Notes under the pieces: model-generated
The model's database searches: none
What the model saw: only the letters and a program-made list of their open reading frames with translations
Told to the model about the DNA's origin: nothing
Source: Candidatus Omnitrophota bacterium
Lineage (GTDB): Bacteria > Omnitrophota > Gorgyraeia > 2-01-FULL-45-10
Direction of reading: 5' to 3'
NCBI GenBank assembly: GCA_003140915.1
Contig: PLLI01000084.1
Span: 1,137-11,766 of the forward strand
Length of the DNA: 10,630 nt
Translations under genes and position numbers: made by a program
Shown: positions 1-8,722 of the stretch, piece after piece
How positions within the stretch are numbered: position 1 is the first letter of the stretch
Layout of the letters: each line of letters opens with the position of its first letter

Positions 1-1157
1 ACCATCGAATCGTAGAACGGCGGTATCTCATAGCCGCTGTAGACGTGGGTGTCGAGCCGCACGCCGCGGCCGCCGGGAAGGTGGAGCGTCGTGATCCTTC
101 CGGGAGACGGCATGAAGTCGTTATCCGGGTCCTCGGCGTTTATCCTGCACTCGATGGCGCAGCCGGTGAATTTTATCTCTTCCTGTTTATACTTAATCCT
201 TTCCCCTCCCGCGATCTTTATCTGTTCCTTGATAAGGTCGATCCCGGTGACCGCTTCGGTTATCGGGTGCTCGACCTGGATGCGCGTATTCATCTCCATG
301 AAATAGAATAAATTATCTTCGTCGAGAAGGAACTCTATCGTCCCGGCATTGACGTAGCCGATCGACTTCGCGCACTTCACGGCGGCCTCGCCCATCTTTT
401 TGCGCATCTTGGCCTCGAGCACCGGCGACGGCGTCTCCTCTACGAGCTTCTGGTGGCGGCGCTGTATCGTGCAGTCTCGCTCTCCCAGGTGGATGATATG
501 GCCGTACTTATCGCCCAGTATCTGTATTTCGATGTGGCGCGGTTTTTCGATATATTTCTCGATATAAACGTCCGGGTTGCCGAATGCCGCCTCGGCCTCT
601 CTCTGCGCCGTAAGGAGCGCCCCTATGAGACGGACGTCGTTGTGGCATATGCGCATCCCTTTACCGCCTCCGCCGGCCGCGGCCTTGACTATGACCGGGT
701 ACCTCATCTCCTTGGCAACCTTCAGCGCTTCCTCTTTTGTCTTCACGACCGCTTTCGAGCCGGGGATGACCGGCACCCCTGCTTTTCTCGCAGAATCTTT
801 TGCGGCCATCTTGTCGCCCATCCGCCTTATATTATCCGGAGTGGGCCCGATGAACTTTATCTTGCACGATTCGCATATCTCGGCGAAGTGAGCGTCTTCG
901 GCCAGAAAACCGTAACCGGGATGTATCGCCTCAACGTCGGTTATTTCGGCGGCGGATATTATGCTGGGGATATTAAGGTAGCTCCCGGAACTCGGGGCCG
1001 CGCCTATGCAGATAGCCTCGTCGGCATATTTGACGTGAAGCGAATTTATGTCCGGCTGTGAATAGACCGCCACGGTCCGGATCCCCATCTCCTTGCAGGC
1101 CCTGATGATCCTGAGGGCCACCTCGCCCCTATTTGCGATCAATATTTTCGTGAACAT
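1..1157 (-). CDS. accC: Biotin carboxylase subunit of acetyl-CoA carboxylase (partial, C-terminus outside window)
   Basis: ATP-dependent carboxylation of the biotin on the carrier protein AccB, the first half-reaction of acetyl-CoA carboxylase in fatty acid synthesis; cytoplasmic. I translated 385 residues from the ATG at 1157 before the window ends, against roughly 445-450 for the family, so about 60 C-terminal residues are missing because of the window edge. The start reads [12 protein letters not shown], the classic N-terminus. The ATP-grasp glycine loop GGGGKG lies at residues 162-167, K158 sits in VIVKA, and [11 protein letters not shown] at 288-298 carries the E288, N290, R292, Q294 and E296 active-site set, with R338 in ECRIN; the numbering coincides with the E. 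coli enzyme. The ribosome binding site AGGAGA overlaps the accB stop codon, so the two are co-translated. A pyruvate or propionyl-CoA carboxylase subunit is less likely given the short AccB-type partner next door. Confidence 0.96.
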   Translation of the reverse strand, partial: MFTKILIANRGEVALRIIRACKEMGIRTVAVYSQPDINSLHVKYADEAICIGAAPSSGSYLNIPSIISAAEITDVEAIHPGYGFLAEDAHFAEICESCKIKFIGPTPDNIRRMGDKMAAKDSARKAGVPVIPGSKAVVKTKEEALKVAKEMRYPVIVKAAAGGGGKGMRICHNDVRLIGALLTAQREAEAAFGNPDVYIEKYIEKPRHIEIQILGDKYGHIIHLGERDCTIQRRHQKLVEETPSPVLEAKMRKKMGEAAVKCAKSIGYVNAGTIEFLLDEDNLFYFMEMNTRIQVEHPITEAVTGIDLIKEQIKIAGGERIKYKQEEIKFTGCAIECRINAEDPDNDFMPSPGRITTLHLPGGRGVRLDTHVYSGYEIPPFYDSM

Positions 1158-1167
1158 CCAATATCTC

Positions 1168-1620
1168 CTACGCCGCCGGTTCGATGATAAATAAGACCTG
1201 GCCGAACTCGACCGGTTCGGCATTATCGGCCTGTATCTCTATGATCTTGCCTCTAACCTCGGATTTTATCTCGTTCATTAGCTTCATCGCTTCGACTATG
1301 CATACGACCTGGCCCGGCTCGATCGAATCCCCCGTATTGACGTATGGCGCGGCTTCAGGGGACGGCGAGCGGTAGAAGGTTCCCACCATCGGCGCCTTTA
1401 TCTCCACCGTGTTCTTCTTTTCCGCCTTTTCCTGGACAGGCGCCGCCTTCTCGCTGTGCACGGGGCCCGACTGGGGAATGACATACTCCACGGCCTTTTC
1501 ATATGCACCGCCCGCGCCTTTCTTCAGCCTGATCCTGACGCCGTCTTTCTCGACCTCAAGCTCGGTCAGGCCGTTCTCGTTCATCAAATTTATCATATCC
1601 TTAATTTCTTTTATGTACAT
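1168..1620 (-). CDS. accB: Biotin carboxyl carrier protein of acetyl-CoA carboxylase
   Basis: Carries biotin between the biotin carboxylase and the carboxyltransferase of acetyl-CoA carboxylase. The protein has 150 residues, typical for AccB. The N-terminal 35 residues ([20 protein letters not shown]) match the conserved AccB interaction segment, followed by a charged Ala/Pro/Glu linker at about 45-70. The biotinyl/lipoyl domain spans about 72-150 and includes the EAMKLMNEI motif, with K113 the expected biotinylated lysine. A strong ribosome binding site (GGAGGAG) precedes the ATG. The gene lies 20 bases after the M24 peptidase gene and 10 bases before accC. The carboxyltransferase genes accA and accD are not in the window. 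Confidence 0.97.
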   Translation of the reverse strand: MYIKEIKDMINLMNENGLTELEVEKDGVRIRLKKGAGGAYEKAVEYVIPQSGPVHSEKAAPVQEKAEKKNTVEIKAPMVGTFYRSPSPEAAPYVNTGDSIEPGQVVCIVEAMKLMNEIKSEVRGKIIEIQADNAEPVEFGQVLFIIEPAA

Positions 1621-1623
1621 ATG

Positions 1624-1630
1624 CTCCTCC
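1624..1630 (-). promoter_or_regulatory. Strong ribosome binding site of accB
   Basis: GGAGGAG on the minus strand, with GGAGG 5 bases before the accB ATG at 1620. It is the best Shine-Dalgarno match in the window and fixes the accB start. It fits a need for high AccB output, though that is inference. Confidence 0.75.
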
Positions 1631-1640
1631 GTATTAAACT

Positions 1641-2693
1641 TTAGCGCGATAAAATCTCACAACCGGTATCCGTCACCAGCACCATATCCTCTATCCTGAT
1701 CCCGCCGAATTTCGGTATATAGACTGCCGGCTCGACCGTAAACACCATGCCGGGCCGCAATAAGCAATCGCTTACTCCGGAGATCGTGGGTTTCTCATGC
1801 ACTTCCATGCCGACCCCGTGTCCGAGAGCGTGCCCAAAATATCTCCCGAAACCTTTTTTCTGAATATACCCTCTCGCGGCAGCGTCTATTCTGGCAGCCT
1901 GCTCGCCGGGCCGTATGGCGGCTATCGCCATTGACTGCGCGGCCCTGACTATCTCATATATCTTTTTCATGCGGCCATTGACCTTCCCCGTCGTGATCAT
2001 GCGCGTCATGTCCGAATTGTACTTTTTTAACATACATCCTATGTCGATCATTACAAAACTATTCTTCGATATTTTACGCGCCGTAGGCACCGCGTGCGGT
2101 TTTGACGAGTTCGCGTCCGCGGCCACGATCGGATCGAAACCTGGCCTGGCGCCGCTTGCAAGAAAATCGATCTCGATCTTTCTGGCTACGGATTCCTCGC
2201 TTACGCCTGGCCTTACAAAAGGCGCTGTCCTGTCAAATACATCTTTTGTCAGGCGGATCGATCTCTTGATAAGGGCTATTTCTCCGGCATCCTTTACGGT
2301 CCGGAGGTCTTCGACCAGCCCCTTGACCGGCACGAGGACGCCTTTCGCCACAAAACCTTTCAGCCGGCAGGCTACCTCGTATGGCAGGTCCATCGATTCG
2401 AACCCTAACCGCTTTAATTTATTTTTTGCGGCAATATCTTTTATGATCTCATATAGTGATCGCTTGACCTGCCGTATTTCAAATCCTTTTACGGAGTCTC
2501 CGGCCTCCTCGATATATCGCGAATCGGCAGCAAAGAAAGATTTCCCGGGCGTAACCAGGATAATGGCGTCGTGCCCGGAAAAACCGCTCACGTAAGAGAC
2601 ATTCACGCCTTTTGTGACCAGGAATGAATCGAGCCTTCGCTTGCGCATTTCATCTTTTAAAAGAGCGAGCCTTCTATTAAATACCGTAGGCAT
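1641..2693 (-). CDS. M24 family Xaa-Pro aminopeptidase (PepP/PepQ-like)
   Basis: Predicted metallopeptidase that removes N-terminal residues preceding proline, or splits Xaa-Pro dipeptides; cytoplasmic. It has 350 residues, the usual length of the short YqhT-type enzymes. A creatinase-like N-terminal domain covers about 1-130 and a pita-bread catalytic domain about 138-350. All five dimetal ligands are present: D217 (DIG), D228 (SDMTR), H288 (GHALGHGVG), E321 (VEPAVY) and E335 (RIEDM). H200 and H299 match the conserved accessory histidines. The ATG shares one base with the aroQ stop (TAATG), so translational coupling is likely. The position between aroQ and accB is typical of this peptidase in many bacteria, where efp usually follows. 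Aminopeptidase versus prolidase specificity cannot be decided from sequence alone. Confidence 0.92.
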   Translation of the reverse strand: MPTVFNRRLALLKDEMRKRRLDSFLVTKGVNVSYVSGFSGHDAIILVTPGKSFFAADSRYIEEAGDSVKGFEIRQVKRSLYEIIKDIAAKNKLKRLGFESMDLPYEVACRLKGFVAKGVLVPVKGLVEDLRTVKDAGEIALIKRSIRLTKDVFDRTAPFVRPGVSEESVARKIEIDFLASGARPGFDPIVAADANSSKPHAVPTARKISKNSFVMIDIGCMLKKYNSDMTRMITTGKVNGRMKKIYEIVRAAQSMAIAAIRPGEQAARIDAAARGYIQKKGFGRYFGHALGHGVGMEVHEKPTISGVSDCLLRPGMVFTVEPAVYIPKFGGIRIEDMVLVTDTGCEILSR

Positions 2694-3130
2694 TATTTAC
2701 CTATCATGCTTATAGCCGCTTCGAGCCCGAGGATATAACTCATCTTGCCGAAACCCGAAACCTGACCCCGCGCGACCGGCGCGATCAATGACGTGTGCCG
2801 GAACTCTTCCCGCGCGTATATATTGGAAAGGTGGACCTCGACGGTGGGTATGCTTACGGCGCTTATGGCGTCCCTTATCGCGACGCTTGTATGAGTATAG
2901 GCCGCGGGGTTTATCAGGATCGCATCGAACTTGCCCGAGGCGCTTCCTACCTTCTCGACGATATCTCCCTCATGGTTGAACTGCACGATCTCAAGCGCGA
3001 CCTTCCTGGCCTTTGCGTGCTTCTTCAGGTCCTTATTTATCTCGCCTATCGTAACGCTGCCGTAAACATCGACTTCTCTGGTCCCCAGAAGATTAAGATT
3101 CGGTCCGTGTATCACCAATATCTTCCGCAT
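2693..3130 (-). CDS. aroQ: Type II 3-dehydroquinate dehydratase
   Basis: Converts 3-dehydroquinate to 3-dehydroshikimate in the shikimate pathway; forms cytoplasmic dodecamers. It has 145 residues, the standard length. Family signatures are clear: [12 protein letters not shown] at 8-19, NHEG at 52-55, [10 protein letters not shown] at 73-82, and [17 protein letters not shown] at 98-114. The catalytic set seen in the M. tuberculosis enzyme is present shifted by one residue: R18, Y23 (the base), N74, H80, E98, H100, R107 and R111. The sequence AAAGG lies about 9 bases before the ATG. It sits 22 bases after the Trm112-like gene and its stop overlaps the peptidase start by one base. Confidence 0.96.
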   Translation of the reverse strand: MRKILVIHGPNLNLLGTREVDVYGSVTIGEINKDLKKHAKARKVALEIVQFNHEGDIVEKVGSASGKFDAILINPAAYTHTSVAIRDAISAVSIPTVEVHLSNIYAREEFRHTSLIAPVARGQVSGFGKMSYILGLEAAISMIGK

Positions 3131-3152
3131 AATCTTTAGCCTTTCTTCTTTT

Positions 3153-3314
3153 TTATTTAATATCTTCCGCTTTTTCGATAAGCATTACAGGGATACCGTC
3201 TTTTATAGGATACGCCTTTTTGCACTTAGCACAAGTTATCTTGTCGCCTTTCAGCTCCACGCTGCCTTTACACGCGGGACAGGCAAGTATCGCCAGAAGA
3301 TCTTTATCGATCAT
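3153..3314 (-). CDS. Trm112/YcaR (UPF0434) family small zinc-ribbon protein
   Basis: A 53-residue protein starting [17 protein letters not shown]. Two CxxC pairs (C12/C15 and C28/C31) are spaced to bind one zinc ion, followed by the family ending [12 protein letters not shown]. This matches the bacterial Trm112-like family (YcaR, UPF0434). In eukaryotes and archaea Trm112 activates RNA- and protein-modifying methyltransferases; the role of the bacterial stand-alone form is poorly known. The ATG overlaps the stop of the upstream flippase-like gene in an ATGA junction, with GGAGG about 10 bases upstream inside that gene. In E. coli the homologue ycaR lies between lipid A genes, so its place beside a membrane flippase-like gene is a recurring kind of context. 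No methyltransferase gene is seen in the window. Confidence 0.9.
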   Translation of the reverse strand: MIDKDLLAILACPACKGSVELKGDKITCAKCKKAYPIKDGIPVMLIEKAEDIK

Positions 3315-4306
3315 AGCGCCTCATCCTCCTTAATTTCTCCCCATTTGATCTTGAATTGCGGGCCCAACGCGTAAATGAGCCCACCCGCTATGCTTGTGAT
3401 AAAAAGGACCAGGAGCCACAGTATGCTTACGACAAAAGCACTCTCCCTGCCCACGACGGGCCCAAAGAGGAGCACCGTCGACCCCTCCCTGACCCCGAGG
3501 CCGTTTATAGACGGCAAAAGGCTCATGGCGCAGATGATCGGCATCCTCAATAAAATGTCTATCGGCGGTATGACAGCCCCTATGCTCAGGGCCAGCATCC
3601 CGATGCTGATAAAAAAGAATATCTGGCTCACGATCGATATGGCGAAAGACTTTATCATCAGGCTGGTGTGGTTTTTATATATATGGATCGCGTTATATAT
3701 CCTCTTGGTCTTTTCTTCAAGCGGCCGTATGAGGATGAATAGCCATGAAAATTTCCTGGCGAATTTTTTATTCATCAGGAAAATGATCGCGATGATCGAG
3801 CACGCAGTGATCGCGTAGATCATGTACCTTATGTTCTTGTCGATGATCTGCTTCTGCACGAACAATAACGCAATAGCCGCCATAAATATCATCGTGATCA
3901 GGCCTATCACCCTGTCTATGAATACGGCCGTAAATGAGGTCAATCTTTCCGAGCCCTTTCTCGAGAGATAGTACGCCTTGACAACGTCACCGCCTATCGA
4001 GGTCGGAAGGAAATTATTGAAAAAATATCCGATGAAAGTAAGCGACACGACCTCGTTCAAAGTCGCCCGCGCCGTGCCCTGAGCGTCGACTATGAGCTTC
4101 AGGCGGAGAGACGCCGTTATTATTGCCAGGACAAAAGCGGCCAGCCCCATGCAGAAAAAAAAGGCGTTTGCCCCCTTGATGGCGCCCCATATCTGGTTAT
4201 AATTACCTCTCATAATATATAGTAATATTAATATAAGAGCGGAGCTTATAATGACCCTTAAACAAATGGAGATAATTTTCTTTCGCATGGGTAAATAATT
4301 TAACAT
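3311..4306 (-). CDS. Flippase-like integral membrane protein (LPG synthase transmembrane / UPF0104 family)
   Basis: A 331-residue inner-membrane protein with about eight hydrophobic segments (roughly 11-30, 47-65, 85-103, 122-150, 160-178, 219-243, 248-268, 287-316). Family signatures are NNFLPTSIGGDVVKAYYLSR at 97-116 and LLPSINGLGVREGS at 263-276, the conserved loops of the PF03706 fold shared with the MprF flippase domain and AglD-like proteins. Members are thought to move or help build lipid-linked glycans or lipids, but the substrate here is unknown and there is no C-terminal synthase domain. Neither the ATG at 4306 nor the in-frame ATG at 4288 (MRKKIISIC) has a clear ribosome binding site; 4288 gives an equally natural membrane N-terminus. 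The stop overlaps the Trm112-like start (ATGA). Confidence 0.85.
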   Translation of the reverse strand: MLNYLPMRKKIISICLRVIISSALILILLYIMRGNYNQIWGAIKGANAFFFCMGLAAFVLAIITASLRLKLIVDAQGTARATLNEVVSLTFIGYFFNNFLPTSIGGDVVKAYYLSRKGSERLTSFTAVFIDRVIGLITMIFMAAIALLFVQKQIIDKNIRYMIYAITACSIIAIIFLMNKKFARKFSWLFILIRPLEEKTKRIYNAIHIYKNHTSLMIKSFAISIVSQIFFFISIGMLALSIGAVIPPIDILLRMPIICAMSLLPSINGLGVREGSTVLLFGPVVGRESAFVVSILWLLVLFITSIAGGLIYALGPQFKIKWGEIKEDEAL

Positions 4307-4351
4307 AAAGGCGGTTATATGTAAAGAGGAATGTGGGGATCCTTGGGGATT

Positions 4352-5281
4352 TTACTTGGCTTTGTGCTCTAATCCGGAGATGTGCTGGTCCAGCTTGGTG
4401 ATGGCGCCCTGCGCCTCATTATTGTGCTTCGTGTGGGCGTTCTCGACGTGGCTTATTATTATATTGTAGATGGATTTGAACCTTTCGTAATCGTTCCTGA
4501 GACCGGTGACCTTGGCAAGTATATCTTTGGCGTTCTCTTCGATCTTGAGCGCCTTCATCCCCTGCAAAATGGTCATGAGATAAGGATAGATGGTCTGGGG
4601 AGACGTCGGATAGACCTTCTTCTTCAGGGCATAGTCGATGAGGCCGTTCTCTTCGCCGAACTGTTTATCCTTGATAAATGCCTCATAATAGACACTCTCG
4701 GAGGCAATGTACATGAGGGCAAAATCCGTGGTCCCTTCGTTCGGCAATATATATTTGGACGTTTCGTCTATCCGTTTTTTCACGGCATTCGAAAATGACT
4801 TCCAGCAGATCCTCTTCGCAGACTCATCGTTAGTTGCCAGCATCCTGCTATAATCTTCGAGGGAAAGCTTCGAATCGACGGGGACCATGTAGTCCTTGAA
4901 CTTTATCATGAAATCCACGGTGCCGGAACTCAAACGGACCTGGGTCTGGTACATATCGCTCGACAAGATATCGTGAAGCGCCTTTTCCAGCAGCCGCTCT
5001 CCCGCCGAGCCGGCGCCCTTAGGCATCGTAAAGAGATTGCGCAGGCTCGTGACCTCGCTCATTATGGCGCTTATCTGCTGCGCCTTCTGGTTGAGACTGC
5101 CCATGCGCTCGTTCAGGCTCTCGATCGTGCTCGACGCCTGCCGCCGCATCTCGTCCGTCAAAGGGAGCCGCTCGCTCAGCCTCAGCACCTCTTTCGAAAC
5201 ATCCTTGATCCGTATGATGAGATAAAATAACGCAAACCCCAGTACCGCGAGAGTCACAAATAAGATAATGTTGAAGATCAT
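4352..5281 (-). CDS. rmuC: RmuC-family protein (predicted nuclease-like, membrane anchored)
   Basis: A 309-residue protein. E. coli RmuC limits inversions at short inverted repeats and is presumed nuclease-related, with no settled biochemistry. Residues 3-23 form a membrane anchor (NIILFVTLAVLGFALFYLII) and 27-80 a heptad-rich coiled coil. The RmuC domain (PF02646) runs from about 88 to 285, with the recognisable landmarks GSAGERLLE (91-99), VPVDSKLSLEDY (133-144, with D136 and K138 in a PD-(D/E)xK-like position), TTDFALMYIASE (184-195) and YPTSPQTIYPYL (224-235). It is shorter than E. coli RmuC (about 475), mainly through a shorter coiled coil and tail. It starts 5 bases after the patatin stop, with GAGG about 11 bases before the ATG inside the patatin gene end. 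Confidence 0.88.
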   Translation of the reverse strand: MIFNIILFVTLAVLGFALFYLIIRIKDVSKEVLRLSERLPLTDEMRRQASSTIESLNERMGSLNQKAQQISAIMSEVTSLRNLFTMPKGAGSAGERLLEKALHDILSSDMYQTQVRLSSGTVDFMIKFKDYMVPVDSKLSLEDYSRMLATNDESAKRICWKSFSNAVKKRIDETSKYILPNEGTTDFALMYIASESVYYEAFIKDKQFGEENGLIDYALKKKVYPTSPQTIYPYLMTILQGMKALKIEENAKDILAKVTGLRNDYERFKSIYNIIISHVENAHTKHNNEAQGAITKLDQHISGLEHKAK

Positions 5282-5286
5282 AAGAA

Positions 5287-6072
5287 CTATAACCTCAGGC
5301 CTTTCTTTAATTGCGGTATCGCGGCATCGGTTGCCTCCATGCCTTTTTTAATCGCCTCACGCGCTTTGTCGAAAGCGGCCTGATCTATGTGGCCAAGGTC
5401 CACTTTTATCACAAAATCTGCTTCGCTCGATTGATGCTTGTTCAGTTCTTCTCCGGTTATCTGGAAAGACTGCAGTATCATTTGAAATATATTCTTTATC
5501 GGGCCTTCCCTGACGCAGAACCCGACGTCGACAGCCAGCACATAATCCGCACCCAGCGCCCTCGCTATTCTCGTGGGGACGCTGTTCTTTATGCCGCCGT
5601 CGACCAGAAGTTTTCCGTCGATCCGCACGGGATTGAATATCCCGGGCCACGAACAGCTTGCGCGGATCGCCTTCACAAGATCGCCGCTCTCATGGACGAT
5701 CTCTTCGCCTGTTTCGATATTCGTCGTCACGACAGCGAACGGGATCTTGCAATCCGCGAACGTTTTACTGTCAATGAGTCTCTTTATCGTCGCCTCCAGC
5801 TTCTCGCCTGCCAATAGCCCCATCTTGGGTATGGTCGGATCCAGCAATTTATTTATCGAAAACGAGCAGGCGTTTACCTCCATTGCCTCGGGGGAGATGC
5901 CGATCGACCATGCCGCGCCGATAAGAGCGCCCATGCTCGTCCCGACTATCATATCTACGGGGATCTTCTCCCGCTCCAGGACTTTCAATACTCCTATATG
6001 GGCTACTCCTCTGGCGGATCCGCCTCCAAGGGCGAGAGCGACTTTTTTCTTTTTCGCGAATAATTTAAACAT
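5287..6072 (-). CDS. Patatin-like phospholipase (RssA/YchK-like)
   Basis: Predicted serine lipid acyl hydrolase with a Ser-Asp dyad, 261 residues from the ATG at 6072. The oxyanion-hole glycine stretch GGGSARG is at 16-22, the nucleophile elbow GTSMG has S46, and the partner D158 lies in DGGIKNSVP. All catalytic parts are intact. No signal peptide is seen; the N-terminus is a short basic stretch (MFKLFAKKKK), so a cytoplasmic or membrane-surface role is likely. A GTG three codons upstream (6081) could also start the protein, but AAAGGG lies 8 bases before the ATG and would touch the GTG, so I prefer the ATG. It is 13 bases downstream of the M16 gene and 5 bases upstream of rmuC. Substrate is unknown; membrane phospholipid is the family expectation. 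Confidence 0.9.
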   Translation of the reverse strand: MFKLFAKKKKVALALGGGSARGVAHIGVLKVLEREKIPVDMIVGTSMGALIGAAWSIGISPEAMEVNACSFSINKLLDPTIPKMGLLAGEKLEATIKRLIDSKTFADCKIPFAVVTTNIETGEEIVHESGDLVKAIRASCSWPGIFNPVRIDGKLLVDGGIKNSVPTRIARALGADYVLAVDVGFCVREGPIKNIFQMILQSFQITGEELNKHQSSEADFVIKVDLGHIDQAAFDKAREAIKKGMEATDAAIPQLKKGLRL

Positions 6073-6080
6073 GCGCTTCA

Positions 6081-6086
6081 CCCTTT
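6081..6086 (-). promoter_or_regulatory. Ribosome binding site deciding the patatin start
   Basis: AAAGGG on the minus strand, 8 bases before the ATG at 6072 and overlapping the alternative GTG at 6081. Good spacing favours the ATG. The site lies in the short gap after the M16 stop. Confidence 0.55.
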
Positions 6087-8722
6087 CATTTCTCGTTCGA
6101 GATGATCACTTCGGAATAATCGTTAAGGTCGAAATATTTATCGGCAACGCGCTTCACATCTTCTTTAGTCACTTTATCGATCCTCTCATCGTATTTAAAT
6201 ATCTCGCCATATCCCAGCCCGTATAATTCATCCGCCGCCGTGGTCGTGGAAAAATAACCGTTCGTCTGCATCCTGATCGCGTGGCCGACGACCAGTTCCC
6301 GCTTGGCTGAAATGACCTCCTCATCGGTAACGCCGTCTTTCCTCAAATCCGCGATCTCTTTTATGAAACCCTTTTCGACCGGCTGAAGTTTATTTTTCGT
6401 AGTCGCCGCATAAAGCGCGAAGAAACCTGTATCGACCGTCAGTTTCTGGGCACATCCCAACGCATATGCCAGAGAAAGGCCATTCCTGAGAGAATTGAAC
6501 AATCTTCCCGAATATCCGGAGAGTATCGAACCAAGCACCTCCAGCGCGTATCTGTCCGGATCTTTTATATTGGTGGTCATGAATCCCAGCACCACGAGAC
6601 CCTGCTCTTTTTCCATCACGATCGTCTTGACGTTTATCTTGTCGGGAGGCGTTTGCGTAAAATTTGTCCTTGGGAGATCTCGCGCCTTCAGGCCCGAAAA
6701 GGCCTTTGTCAATCTATCCGCCGCCCGGTCCGGATCCAGATCGCCCGATACCGTAATGATCATGTTATTTGGGACGACATACCTGTTGTAAAAGTTCACG
6801 ACCGCATCTCTGGTAAGCGACCTCACGGAATCCTCTTCTCCAAGATAACGAAGGCCGTACGGAGAATCGTTAAATAGTTCTTTTCTGAAAGCCGTAATGC
6901 CCCTGCTGAATATGTCATCGTCGTCCTCGCGTATCATGGCCAGGACAAGGCTACGCTCTTTTTCAAGTTCTGCCGGAGGAAATTGTGAGTTTGCGAGCAG
7001 GTCCTCTATCAATGTAATAGCCGTCTCCAGGTCAGCCTTGAGAAATTCCGCGTTTATCCCGAAACTGTTAAATCCGCTGAAAGGGCTTATACTGCCGCCC
7101 AGCTTCTCAAGCGCCCCCGTTATCTGGGCCTCTCCTCTGGATGCAGTCCCCTTTAAGAGCATTCTGGCCGTGAGGTTCGATATGCCGTTATCGGCCTTGT
7201 TTTCTACGGCGATGCCTCCGGACATGATGACTGTAACCGAAACCGTCGGCGTCTTCTTATCCTGCCGTATTGCCATCCGGAGGCCGTTCGGCAAGGCAGC
7301 TGTCTTAAGAGGCAATTCCGCAATAGAAGTCGGTCGCGTACCTTCGGACGGGCTCTTGAAATTTTTCGGGACTATCGTAGCTATCGTAGCGTTGTCGCGG
7401 CCGAGATATTTATCCGCAACACGCTTCAGGTCTCCCGCCGTCACCGCCTGCACGCCCTTGACATACCTCCTGGCAAAATCATAGCTTCCCGTGAAAAGAT
7501 AGTTGGCCGCCAACTCGCTTGCCTGGGCATCTATGGTTTGCAGGCCGAAGATAAAGTCGCTGGCGACCATGCGCCGCGCGCCTTCCAGCTCATCGTCGGT
7601 GACCGCGCCTGACCGCACCTTTTCGATCTCGCCCTCTATCGCCGCTTCGGCATCCTGCAGCTTATCCGCGTCAAGCGTCGCCGTTACGACGAATAAGCCC
7701 GGATCGCGCGGAGTGAAGTTCCAGCAGGATACCGAATAGACAAGTTTCTCTTTTTTGAATAATGAGGTATTCAGCCTTGAATTATCGCCGCGGCCGAGGA
7801 TCATCGAAAGGACATCCATCGCGAAAAGGTCTTCGTCAAGGATGCTCGTCGAGTGATAGCCTACCGCGAGATACGCCAGATTGGTATCGATCTTCTTCCT
7901 GGCGTATCGCTTATCGATCTGGGCGGGTTCGGCAGGGCTAAGGCCGATGACGGCGTAATTCGGCGGCCTGAAATCTTTGAACTCGGCCGAAGCCTTATCC
8001 AGGGCATCGGGGCCGGGGATGCCGCCTACGATTGTCAGGGCCATCCTGTTCGGCACATACATCCTGTTATAGTATTGGACCGCGTCCGCGCGCGTCAGGT
8101 GCCGGAATTTTTCTTCGTACCCGATCGGCGGGTATTTATATGTATGGAGCAGGTAAGCGGCCCCGTCGAGAAGCCGCATGAGCAGGTTCTGAGGTTCGTC
8201 GTTATCGAGCCTTAACTCCTTCAAGACAACCTCTTTCTCTTTTTCGAATTCCGCTTGGTCAAAGGCCGCGTTCAGGAGCATATCTTTCAGTAAGGCGAGG
8301 GCTTCAGAGGCATATTTGGAGGGAACTATTATGCTGTATTCCGTCAGGTCCTGGCCGGTGGAACCGTTTATGGAACCGCCGTAGGACTTCACCTCTTTTT
8401 CTATCGCTCCCGGCCCGCGCGTCCGCGTTCCTTTAAAGAGCATGTGCTCGATCAGATGAGATATCCCGGAGCCCAGGTATTCCTCTTCGAGGCTCGATCC
8501 GGCCTTCACCTTGACGTTAATGGCGACGAGGCCCTGCGGCGGGCCCTCTTTGGTTAAAATGAAGAGGCCGTTATCCAGGGTTTTCTCGGACACGGCCTCT
8601 TTTGGAAGTTCGATGACTTTCGGATCTTCAGTACTTTCGCTCGCGAAAGACCGGGAAAAGAAGAATGCTGCCAAAATTCCGGCGGCTAAAAATATGCGCA
8701 ACTTTCTTAAAATGACTTCCAT
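6086..8722 (-). CDS. Two-domain M16 zinc peptidase (processing-protease/pitrilysin-like, exported)
   Basis: An 878-residue exported protease with two tandem M16 units. Residues 1-27 form a signal peptide: basic LRKLR, hydrophobic core, and SFA before a likely cleavage after A27. The first unit (about 43-440) has the inverted zinc motif HLIEH (H89, E92, H93) and the third ligand E169, exactly 76 residues on. The second unit (about 472-878) has lost it: the matching positions read NLTAR (N516, A519, R520). Both units keep the C-terminal R...Y segment (SRLNTSLF...LVYSV and GRLFNSLR...LAYAL). This active-plus-inactive pair within one chain suggests a clamshell protease in the periplasm degrading peptides or processing exported proteins. 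The ATG lies inside rpsU, overlapping by 16 bases; a TTG at 8701 is an alternative start just after the rpsU stop. Confidence 0.93.
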   Translation of the reverse strand: MEVILRKLRIFLAAGILAAFFFSRSFASESTEDPKVIELPKEAVSEKTLDNGLFILTKEGPPQGLVAINVKVKAGSSLEEEYLGSGISHLIEHMLFKGTRTRGPGAIEKEVKSYGGSINGSTGQDLTEYSIIVPSKYASEALALLKDMLLNAAFDQAEFEKEKEVVLKELRLDNDEPQNLLMRLLDGAAYLLHTYKYPPIGYEEKFRHLTRADAVQYYNRMYVPNRMALTIVGGIPGPDALDKASAEFKDFRPPNYAVIGLSPAEPAQIDKRYARKKIDTNLAYLAVGYHSTSILDEDLFAMDVLSMILGRGDNSRLNTSLFKKEKLVYSVSCWNFTPRDPGLFVVTATLDADKLQDAEAAIEGEIEKVRSGAVTDDELEGARRMVASDFIFGLQTIDAQASELAANYLFTGSYDFARRYVKGVQAVTAGDLKRVADKYLGRDNATIATIVPKNFKSPSEGTRPTSIAELPLKTAALPNGLRMAIRQDKKTPTVSVTVIMSGGIAVENKADNGISNLTARMLLKGTASRGEAQITGALEKLGGSISPFSGFNSFGINAEFLKADLETAITLIEDLLANSQFPPAELEKERSLVLAMIREDDDDIFSRGITAFRKELFNDSPYGLRYLGEEDSVRSLTRDAVVNFYNRYVVPNNMIITVSGDLDPDRAADRLTKAFSGLKARDLPRTNFTQTPPDKINVKTIVMEKEQGLVVLGFMTTNIKDPDRYALEVLGSILSGYSGRLFNSLRNGLSLAYALGCAQKLTVDTGFFALYAATTKNKLQPVEKGFIKEIADLRKDGVTDEEVISAKRELVVGHAIRMQTNGYFSTTTAADELYGLGYGEIFKYDERIDKVTKEDVKRVADKYFDLNDYSEVIISNEK

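Noticed and set aside
453..1061. Long open frame on the plus strand opposite accC
   Set aside because: It is a shadow of a well-conserved gene whose active-site residues can be read on the minus strand.
1915..2595. Plus-strand open frame of 226 codons opposite the M24 peptidase
   Set aside because: The minus strand encodes a complete peptidase with all metal ligands; the plus frame shows no recognisable motif.
4307..4351. Possible internal promoter before the flippase-like gene (TATAAC-like word)
   Set aside because: No acceptable -35 box is found 16 to 18 bases upstream of the word.
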